DNA of 64,000 bases from contig JACGZH010000002.1 in assembly GCA_014706385.1 (NCBI GenBank), positions 868,001 to 932,000 on the forward strand. The letters are read 5' to 3'. Source of the stretch: Phaffia rhodozyma. Lineage: Eukaryota; Basidiomycota; Tremellomycetes; Cystofilobasidiales; Mrakiaceae. A program made the translations under genes and the position numbers. A model generated the notes under the pieces. The model saw only the letters and a list, made by a program, of their open reading frames with translations, was not told the DNA's origin and searched no databases. Shown in pieces: positions 55,783 to 64,000 of this stretch (positions are counted from its first letter, which is position 1; each line of letters starts with the position of its first letter).

Positions 55783-58700
55783 TCAACCGATGATCAACGT
55801 ATCATCCTTCTTTCCAGAGATCATCTCCCACACATCCCTACCTTCCATATCCTTCCAGATATCAGATCGAGCGGCGCCGTTCTCAGGAAGCATCCTTCCC
55901 AGAACGTTCCTGTCGGCTTCGTTCTCAACTTCGAGCCCGGCTAGTCGGGACCACAAGAGCATCCACTGGAGTTTGTTTCAAAAGTGACTTGTTAGAGCCG
56001 TCGTTATTTCTCCTAAGAAGGGTCGGGAAGAAAGAAGGAAGCCAAAAAAAGATGAAAGGAAATCTAAACTGGAAGACGGACCTTGGAGGCATTACCAACG
56101 CTCCAGAAGTCTTCGCTTGTTCCGATATCCTTGATACCGGTCGGGCTGATTTTTGGCTGCCTGGCTAAATAGTCCGACACGGTTTTATCAGCCATCGAAT
56201 TTGGGGTCTCTCCATCTTGTTCGAGCAAGGCAATGCTTGTCAATGGACATCTCTTTGCTCGGTATAGCTCAAGCAGTCGTTCCGAGCTATTTCATGATAT
56301 CACATTTGGCAAAAACCACATCAAGATCGATAGATCAGAAACCTAGAACGAATAGAGACACACGTGGAATTACATACACAGCTTCGGAATCTCCTGGATC
56401 AACAAGCCATCCGTTCACGCCATCTTTAACCTGAAGAGGAATACCTCCAGCTTTGGAAGCGATGATTGGCACACGCTTGTGGATCGCCTCGGTGACTTTG
56501 ACCTCAAATCCCTCCTTAGTAGAAAGCTAACGGTAAAATATTCAGGGTTATGGATGAGTTTAATGGTAAGAATGACCGGTACAAGGAAGAAGAAAGGTTG
56601 AGAAGATACAAACCTGGGTTGCGCACCATGCACCTTGTAAGATCGCTCCCAACGTTCGATCACAAGGAGCTATTAGGGAGTGAATGTTTGCATTCGCCGA
56701 TCCGTCAGTAATGTAACAAGTCTTCAAAGAGTCAATGCTGAAGAAACTCAGAACTCACGGACTCTTACGACAGAGACGTCGTCCTTGATGAACTGATACT
56801 CCTTAGAAGAAAGTGTCTCGTGAATCTCTTCAAAGATAATCTCACCGTCTGGATCGTCGACGCTACCATGTCCACAAATGATGAGCATCGGAGTGTCCTG
56901 CTCGGCTGGTGATAGAGCTGCCTTGTTAAGTTTCCGTCTGAATAGCCGGTAACCCTCGAGAAGGTCAGGGATTCCTAGATGATATCAAATATACGCATAG
57001 GAATGAAAATCCAAGCAGACATGCGCAGGATGAGACTAGAGACACCGATAGTTTACCTTTAGAAGGATCGAACCGGGCAACTTGAACAACGTATGGTCTG
57101 ACCCAGTCGATGCTGACGCCACATTGCTGCTCGGAGAGTCGGCCGAAGTAGTGCTGGTAGTAGACCATGTCGGCTTCACCAATACTCTTGTTCAGTCCGT
57201 CCAAAGGATCGGTCGAGGGTGCCATGTACAACACTGGCATCTTGCTATCCAGCACATTCTGAGGCACAAAAGCTTTCACGGGGTGCTATTGTCCAAAGTT
57301 TCTTCAAATCAGATAGCTGATTGTAAATTGAAAGAACGACGATAAAAGAAAAATTCACTAACAGCAAGGAATACGTCTGCCTGCTCGATGAATTGGAACA
57401 AATAGTTCCAGACGTCCGCGTGCGCGCCTTCGCCCTTGCTCGGATCATTCACCAAGCTGGTGTCAATCTGGATATGGGATCGATAGATTATCTTGGCATT
57501 AGGGTTTCGCTGCTTGATGGTTGGGATGAGGGCTACCACTGGATAGGATTAGAGAGAAGAATCAGGCAGTCTAGTCGGTTTCTGAGAGTTTCCATTAAAG
57601 AATCAAGACATGCTGCTAGAGACGTACACTGAGGGTCGTCGATGACGATGATGGATTTATCATCGATTGCACCCTCTGACCAGAAGGTGTCCACGTTGTC
57701 TATTGATCAAAACAGTATAAGATTGAGCCAATGCGGGATCCTTGACAGTATTTAAATGAAAATATGAATATTACGTACTATCCGTCCACATCTCAAACAG
57801 CGTCTTATCCTCTTCCTTAAGCTTTGTACCCGGCTTGTTGACACCCTGAAGGATGTTGTGAAACTTTCGCTTAGTGATATCAAATACGGCAGGATGACCT
57901 AAAAGTTTGCAAGTATAGAGATCAGCGCGAGAAAGGCTGATAAATCGCGATGTCCAATAAAGAAGAACAAACCGAACCTTCAGGAGTATACCAATGGACG
58001 GAGAGGCCAACCAGTCTCCACAATCGGATCAGAGCATGTCGCATGAGAGCGACGCCTCCGCCTAAGAGAGAATCATATGAAGAGTTCATTCGGCACGTAC
58101 GCTCAAGAGGAGGTCTAGGAATACTATGCAGGTCAAGACGCACCCTGAGGAGTGGCAGAAAAGAAGGCGATCTTGATGTTGTGCCCTCGAAGGTGATTGG
58201 AAAGCTGTTTTGTCCACCAAATTTGATGTGATGGCGAGTTGGGTTTGTAAGATAAAGACATGCGCTTGATAAACGAGACAAAGAGAAACACTGACAGCAT
58301 TGAAAGTTATCCAGAGCTATGGATATAGAAATTGAATTTGATAAACAGTCTGTTGAGCGCGGAACCAAGAGAATATGTATCTAGCTGACATACCTCTTCC
58401 GACGTGGTTGCCGCATAATCGTTGATTCCAGCGAGCTGAATCTCGCCGTCTCGATCGACTTCGACCTCGTTATCCATCTCATCCGCGTTCGTGGCCGAGG
58501 TAGCGCTTCGGACAGAAGGTGAAAGTGTCTTGATGGCCTCTGCCACGGCGCGCTGGGCAAAGTTCTCCCCTCTGGCCCGGCGTTGCTTTGAGTAGGCCGG
58601 GAGGAAGGACAAGTCGATATGCTTCTTCTCGCCTTTCTTGCGAGCATTATGTCTGGGAGGAAAGAAAGACAAAGTGGGCGAGAGCGGTGAGTTTGGGGCG

Positions 58701-59684
58701 GTGTTATTATTCGTCGTCTGTCCGGTCATGGCAGAAGGCATAGGGATCAAGAATGGGATGGCCTATGTAGAGACAGGAGAGTGGTAAGAGAACATATGCA
58801 CTGATGGACCTGAAGAGCGGTACAACAAAAACCAAAGGGTGTTTTTCAAGCAGGAAACATACGTCGAGTTTTTGCCAAATCGATGGCAAGAAGAGAGGCT
58901 CTTGTTCGGCAAAACAGGCGGGCAGAGGAGCGGCCAAGGCAACGAATTGAATCTTCAGGACGGCCAGACAACGTGAAACGTCATGGGAAACCGAACGAGA
59001 GCAAATGTCAGCCGAGATGATGATAGGTGGCGATATTGAAGGAGAGTCTCACCTTGTAGCCTTGGCTTTTCTCAAACGCTCGCAGTCGGCTGACCAAACT
59101 TTTGACGGCGATCTCGACTCCGTTCCTACCAGGAGAAAGATCAAGGTCCTCTCTTTTTCCGTTTTCCGAGCTAGAGATTATTGATAAAAGATTGTGTCGA
59201 TACGAAGGTAGATTCCATTAAGGATCGTAGGCCAGGATAAACATGAGTAGAGGTCGAAGACGAGAACCAAAACTAGTGAGATTCAGAAGAATACAGGAAT
59301 AAAATGACGACGATATTTTACCCAGTGATACCGAAGCCATCAGAGACGGAGATGTTCCAAACGATTTCATCTTTGCCAGTATCTTTTGATCGGTTTACTT
59401 CCAAATGAATACCAATGAAAACGTCGGAGAACGACTTTGGAGACCTTCGAGTCTTTAAGTTTCTGTGTCACATATAGATCGCAGAGAGAGCCGCAGAGAA
59501 AAGACGGACGAAAACGTGGGAGTTTGGGCTCTTTGTGAGTTTCACTACCGAACAACGTTCCCTCTGTATGTTACAGAGATTTTTAGACTTACAGCTGAGG
59601 GAGAGGCGTCCGAGAGCGAGATGACGGATGAGAATCCGCAGGGGAACCATTTGGATGTAGCAACAGTGGGTTAGCAGGCATCAT
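55783..59684 (-). CDS. Retaining trehalose phosphorylase (fungal GT4 type, Ccg-9-like)
   Basis: Fungal retaining trehalose phosphorylase reversibly converts trehalose plus phosphate to alpha-glucose 1-phosphate and glucose in the cytosol. The chosen ATG (59684) gives MMPANPLLLHPNGSPADS; an in-frame ATG at 59807 is possible. Introns then join PQL to NLKTRRSPKSFSDVFIGIHL, DEIVWNISVSDGFGITG, VEIAVKSLVSRLRAFEKSQGY, FVALAAPLPACFAEQEPLF and a Ser/Pro/Asn-rich segment ending KKHIDLSFLPAYSKQRRARG. The catalytic half has IVIDDPQ, PNAKIIYRSHIQIDTSLV, WNYLFQFIEQADVFLAHPV, WVRPYVVQVARFDPSKG, and the nucleotide-sugar-like site IHKRVPIIASKAGGIPLQV with DGVNGWLVDPGDSEAV. The C-terminus is LPENGAARSDIWKDMEG...GKKDDTLIIG. 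A dozen or so introns interrupt it. The domain order matches basidiomycete trehalose phosphorylases; the exact exon map in 57700-58400 is not fully resolved. Confidence 0.88.
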
Positions 59685-60364
59685 AAACGGAGACGTTATT
59701 GTACGAGGTGACGAATGAGATGAGAAATGGACGATGGGGTTTTCTCTGTCTGTCTTTCCATCTTTTCTTTTAAATAGTATTTCCTGCTCCGAGAGATCTA
59801 CGTACATTCGTGTTATCCCCTGTCGTCATGTATGTGATCAGCACGGGTGAGTATGTGTATGTATTTAGAGTGACTGCGAGACTAGAAGTATATGGAGGGA
59901 ACGAAACAAAGTTCGCTGTGATTCCTGTAAGAGCGCGAATGCCGAAGGAGAGGTAAGGGCAGATGAGCCAAGAGCGCTAGCGGTGGCAATGATAAGAAGG
60001 GGATCATCTGAATGTTGCAGGAAGAACGTCGATCGAATCTTTCTCAAGATCTGGAGGTACGCGTGCCTGAGCTCGTGCCCGTGTCTGTGTCTTTACCTGT
60101 GCCTGGATGTGTGCCTGAGCCTGGGTGGACGAATTCAGGTCCGAATGTGCGTCCCTCCTGCTAGCTCTCTCGTTCGTTTCCTCCTTGGACGATGACGTTG
60201 ATGTTCGGCTCATCCCGGGCCGAAACTTGACTTGGCACAGCTCGCTCATCCCGGTCGACATCACGTGCATCACGCTTGCCTCTCTGTTTCCGGTCCTTCC
60301 CATCTATACATTACCTCCTGTTCGTCAACTCAATACACTGACACATACTTGCATTCGAACTATC
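59685..60364. promoter_or_regulatory. Divergent region between trehalose phosphorylase and TPR genes
   Basis: The 680 bp lie between divergent start codons. A CCCCT stress-element-like pentamer occurs near 59817, which would suit a trehalose gene but is only five bases. Sequence at 60050-60130 is rich in GTG/GCC-type simple motifs. No gene is called. Confidence 0.4.
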
Positions 60365-61693
60365 ATGACCACAAAGAAGGAGGTTCTGTGCGACCGTCTT
60401 TCTTTCTCTCTCTTTCTCTCTCACTTCTTTCCTATCATTTTGGACATCCATAAACTCATCACAATCTTATTTTTTTTGTCGACATTCTCCAGAGAAAAGA
60501 CACAGACCGGGATAGAGTATAAGCTTCAAGGCAATGAGGCTTTCCAAAACGTCAGTCTCCATGATCTGTTCTCCTGTTCTCTCTCATATACGTGGACGAC
60601 AAAAGACTCATAGAATATAATTCCCGGAACTCTCTTCATCTTGGCTCTGCACAACAGAAAGACTTCCCGATAGGTAAGTATTCTTCCTTGCTCATGGACA
60701 TGATCCGTCTCGGCTACAAAAGTAAAGAAAAGAAACCTGACAAGCCCGATCTCTGCGCTCCTATCAATAGCTCTCAAATCTTATCACCTTGTCCGTTTTC
60801 CCTCCCTTTCTATATTGCAGATATCGCCATGATCGATCAAACCTAGATTTAACTTGTTCTACATCTCATTTCAGGCCGTCCTGAATCTGAATGGGCTGGA
60901 CCGGTCGGTTATCACCCAGGCTCAGGCTCAGAACGGAAACTCTGGAGTTGACGAGCAAGAGATCAAGCAGCTTGTTCATCAGGTCTGTCCTCCACTGTGG
61001 CTCTACGCTGATCATTTTGAGTCTTAGTCTGATGTGCTGTACTGAGAATTGTGTCCAAATTAGGCCAACCTTGAGCTCTCAGTCGTATACTCAAATATGG
61101 CTGCCGTTCACCTGAAAAGAGAGAACTGGATTCGAGCGATCGCCTGTGCTGATGATGTCTGTTGATTTCTTCTTTCTCTCGACGTCTTGCCGCCTCTCCT
61201 GACATCGGCTCATCTGGGTGCTGTTCCTTTTTTTTCCACTGAATATCACCACGAACAGGCACTGAAGAAAAATCCAGACAATGCAAAGGCTTCGTTCCGG
61301 AAAGCGAGCGCGCTCAAATCATCAGGAAGCATCGTCAAAGCAAGAAACCTCTTGGAAACCCTCGATAAATCAGGTTTGGCCCTGTCCCTTCTTTTCTCTC
61401 TCGCTTTCTTTATCGGGAAATAAAACTGATTCATCCTGTTTCAATTCAAAGATCCGTCGGTCAACCAACTTATCACTCAAATTCAAGCATCCGAGAAAGC
61501 GCAAGATGTGAAGTTCAATCAATCGTTCAAAGGTCCGTTCATTTGCGCCTTCTTGCCTCCTTCTGGCTCTTTGGATCTGTGCTGAAGTGTGGTTCTTGAT
61601 GTCAATTTTATTCATCGTAAACTTGATTGTATCGTGGTAACGACAGGAATGTTCGATAGAAAACCGGCGAGTCGCTCAAACCCTGTTGAATAA
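60365..61693 (+). CDS. Small TPR co-chaperone-like protein (TTC9-like), nine exons with a 20-nt microexon
   Basis: A 186-residue tetratricopeptide protein resembling the TPR part of immunophilins and TTC9 proteins. Exons fit exactly: 60365-60387, 60493-60550, 60658-60673, 60771-60790, 60875-60982, 61064-61156, 61259-61373, 61452-61532 and 61647-61693. The reading is MTTKKEVL, EKTQTGIEYKLQGNEAFQN, KDFPI, then the microexon giving ALKSYHL, then AVLNLNGLDRSV. The first TPR therefore spans KLQGNEAF to SYHLAVLNLNGL. Two more repeats follow: LELSVVYSNMAAVHLKRENWIRAI and KKNPDNAKASFRKASALKSSG. It ends QSFKGMFDRKPASRSNPVE. Without the microexon the repeat frame is broken, so the model is well supported. 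A role as an Hsp90/Hsp70 partner is inferred from the fold only; the carboxylate-clamp residues were not checked against a template. Confidence 0.82.
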
Positions 61694-62248
61694 GAAACCT
61701 GGAGGGGGGAAGATGTGAAATGAAACTCAGACTTCGTACTGTAGATGTAACGGATACCCCTTGGTGCTCATTAGTTGAGAATAGAATACAAACTGTGTTT
61801 TAAATGAAACGGAATCACAAACTGAAAACCAGAATGGTGCCTCGTGTACAATCCTTTTCTCGCCTTGGAGTGCCTGGCGTTTCGGTGATACGAGGACCTG
61901 GCAAGGTTGTCTTCGCCTCCCAAGTCCTCAGATTTCTTTCCTTCTTTCTTCACTCTTTATTCTCCTTCTATATCCTCTCTTCTTTCCCTCGACCTTTGTC
62001 TTTAGTAACAACGATACATATGCATATGGTACGACGAAGAATAGACAGATTGGGAAAACGAGGCAAACGAGAGAACGACAGCGAGAGAAATATATTTGTA
62101 TAGAGCAGGATATAACCTAAATGAAACAAAGAACTCTACGAGGAAAAGGAGAGAAAGATTAAATGAAGAATGAATCACATATATACGTCATCTTGACCGC
62201 CCAGACCACATTTCCTTTCTCGTTTCTGAGCCCAAATCCTCCACCCCG
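61694..62248. other. Convergent 3' region
   Basis: The 555 bp separate two converging stops. T-rich sequence on the plus strand at 61930-61990 and purine-rich sequence after 62030 fit two opposed 3' untranslated regions. No gene was recognised. Confidence 0.4.
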
Positions 62249-64000
62249 TTAGGCCGCTTCTTCTAATACGTCCTCTCTATCTTCCCGCTCGGCCATCTTC
62301 CAAGGAAAGTCCCATTCTGATGAACGATCTGTTCCTAGTACATCCGTCGGCAGACCACCTGATGACAATACAAAATAGATGTGAGAGAGTCTCCAGAGTA
62401 TATGAGCATGCGACAGTATATCGATAGGGGTGAAGACACAATACAAAGAGACGTACGGGAGAGACCTTGTTGGCGTAGGTGATTTAACCGGGTGAGTAGC
62501 CCTCGTCGATTGGCTTGGAGTGTCCTTAGATGTTCGATCGCTGGAAGAAAAAAAGTTAGACCCGGATCAAACACTCTCCACACCAAAAACTATAGGTAAA
62601 GAGACCTACTCTTGATGAGAATTATCTTTTCACTCTTTGGGCCTCCGATCTTGAAACTCAGCCGTTCTCTGTCTTCCTCCGACCGCCTACCTCTCCGTCC
62701 AACCATCTTTTGGTTCTTCTTTCTTTTCTTGCCCGTCGTTTGATTATCATCGTCTCTGAGACTTTCCTGCACCATCGCTGCCGCTGCTGCTCCAGCCGCT
62801 TCTTCTTCCTGTTCTTCTTTGATGAAACATAACGCTCTTAAACCAGGCACGATCCCGCAGAGCGCTTCCGTTCGTTTCTTGATCGTCTCCCTTCGCTTCT
62901 TCTCGGAGTGTATATGGTTTGCCCTCTTCTGAGTGGCCGTCAGAAGTCCTGGGTAGGCCGGACTCTGCCGGCGCCCGACCATGTCTTCAAGTTTGTTTGT
63001 TATCCCCAGACAAGGTGTCTGACGATTGGATGATGGGCCTGAAGAAGAAGATGAGGATAAGGACGAGGATGAGGAGGAGTAGGATGACACGTGAGAAGGC
63101 TCAAGGTTAGGTTGGGCGGGTATCGGTTTTGAAGAATGAGTGTCGTTCAAGTGCCCAATCGGAATCCCTGAGAGTTGTTGGTGGCGAGGTGAATCGCGCG
63201 AGGGGGAATCCTGCCGACCTACGAGGGGGAATGCATAGGCGGGTATATGCGCAGATGTCGGTTGGGATGATGAAGATAAGGCAGAGTCGATATACGGTTC
63301 GACCGGAGGAGGCGGTGGGACTGGCGGAGAGGACGGAACTAGATAGGCAGCAGGAGTCGAAAGGTTGGTCTATTGATTGAGTTAAGTTGGTGGTATCAGA
63401 GATGGGCGGAATGGAAAATAAGCTTGCAACGTTCTTCCGAGCTCGCAACCATAACCGGTAAACAGACTGACCAAGTTAGCCTCTAATCTTTCCGTCTCCT
63501 TGGTTTCTAACCTTGCCGAAAGCTGATCCGTTCCTGCATCTATCGTCCACCGGGTAACATCCATAATGTGAGCGTATTCAGGCAGATGCGGCGCGCAGTC
63601 AAAGTCCGAGGAAGTGTACGATCGAAAGGTATCGTATGGGATTGAGGGAGACTTGGTACAAGGAAGGCAAACGAGACAGACAAGAGGCGAAAATCATCAC
63701 CATTATGACAAGTGAGCAAGACAGGGATTTTAAGACGAGTGAGAAGTTGGGACTTGAATCAAGTCTCTGGCAGATAAAGTGATCTTTTGGTAAGACAGAC
63801 CTTTGATTTCTCCATCAAGCTCGGCCGATCCGCGAGGTGAGATCTAGCCCGATAAGTCCAAGGATATTGTCGGTCGGCCCAGATCGACGTATTTGGTGAG
63901 GAGAACATATATTGGTCTGGAGGCGCATCGGAACTGTCGTTGCTGACGGCGGCAGTGGTGGCGGTAGTGGTTGAACAAGGAGTGGTACCTGACAACGAAG
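62249..64000 (-). CDS. bHLH transcription factor with very long loop (5' end beyond right edge)
   Basis: A class B basic helix-loop-helix regulator predicted to bind CACGTG. The gene enters from the right edge: DQYMFSSPNTSIWADRQYPW (63990-63780), then YDTFRSYTSSDFDCAPHLPEYAH, MDVTRWTIDAGTDQLSARLE and, after an intron, a Ser/Pro-rich activation-type segment with PPVPPPPPVEPY and a poly-Ser run. The basic region is RANHIHSEKKRRETIKKRTEAL, with His, Glu and Arg at the class B contact positions (H-x3-E-x3-R), followed by helix 1 CGIVPGL. Instead of a short loop there are about 70-80 residues, with acidic, poly-Ala and Lys/Arg-rich parts, before SEKIILIK and helix 2, TIEHLRTLQANRRGLLTRL, joined over an intron. 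It ends DREDVLEEAA. The start codon lies outside the window, so full length is unknown. Target genes cannot be read from this sequence. Confidence 0.83.

Noticed and set aside
60125..60613. A 162-codon plus frame upstream of and over the TPR gene start
   Set aside because: Its composition is that of a pyrimidine-rich leader plus introns; the real TPR exons use other frames within it.
1..64000. Mobile elements, CRISPR arrays or a defence island
   Set aside because: No transposase, reverse transcriptase, long terminal repeats or regularly spaced repeats were found; the genes are conserved eukaryotic housekeeping genes.

Overview
The window reads as nuclear DNA of an intron-rich basidiomycete fungus. 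Almost every gene is broken by short GT...AG introns of about 50-100 bp, pyrimidine-rich leaders are common, and the gene set is fungal: a beta-type fatty acid synthase, retaining trehalose phosphorylase, NCS1 permease, Mrh4-like helicase and a Rec8 cohesin of fission-yeast type. A tremellomycete yeast related to Phaffia/Cystofilobasidiales is my best guess, but only a guess. No transposon, CRISPR array, prophage, rRNA or recognisable tRNA was seen.

Layout. 1-1482 (-): eIF4B-like factor, cut by the left edge. 2658-4111 (+): inositol-pentakisphosphate 2-kinase. 4355-6883 (+): Rad60/Esc2-like protein with SUMO-like domains. 7600-9956 (+): NCS1 permease with GATA sites upstream. 10665-17214 (-): fatty acid synthase beta subunit in nine exons, ending inside the malonyl/palmitoyl transferase domain. 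17857-19445 (-): MDR oxidoreductase. 19799-24128 (-): Rec8-like kleisin. 24673-25721 (-): Ykt6 SNARE. 26117-27653 (+): FIT-family ER lipid protein. 27792-28684 (-): Rpb4. 29123-30359 (-): DUF4112 protein. 30659-33203 (+): ER TPR-DnaJ protein. 33433-36185 (-): Mrh4-like mitochondrial helicase. 36411-38418 (+): Sqt1/AAMP WD40 protein. 38689-40407 (-): ABHD11/Imo32-like hydrolase. 40965-43045 (+): UNC93-like transporter. 43904-46006 (+): B-type cyclin. 47231-48322 (-): disordered protein with SUMO-interacting-motif-like sequence. 48977-53045 (+): AP-2 alpha adaptin. 53551-55361 (-): unknown protein with a C-terminal membrane segment. 55783-59684 (-): trehalose phosphorylase. 60365-61693 (+): small TPR protein. 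62249-64000 (-): bHLH factor, cut by the right edge.

How the genes fit together. This is mostly conserved housekeeping sequence, not a defence or metabolic island. Themes that recur are lipid and membrane biology (FAS beta, FIT, Ykt6, AP-2), chromosome and cell-cycle control (Rec8, cyclin B, the Rad60-like protein), mitochondrial and ribosome upkeep (Mrh4, ABHD11-like, Sqt1) and carbon/nitrogen handling (trehalose phosphorylase, NCS1 permease). I see no operon-like logic, only several short divergent promoters.

Most notable observations: the FAS beta chain stops about 57 residues after the MPT active serine, so the rest of the fold must lie on another polypeptide; Ykt6 gets its CAAX box only through a 4-nt last exon whose retained intron would encode a hydrophobic tail; the small TPR gene needs a 20-nt microexon; the Mrh4 helicase has no ATG unless joined to an upstream presequence exon; and the bHLH protein has a very long loop. 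I found no convincing wholly new multi-gene system.
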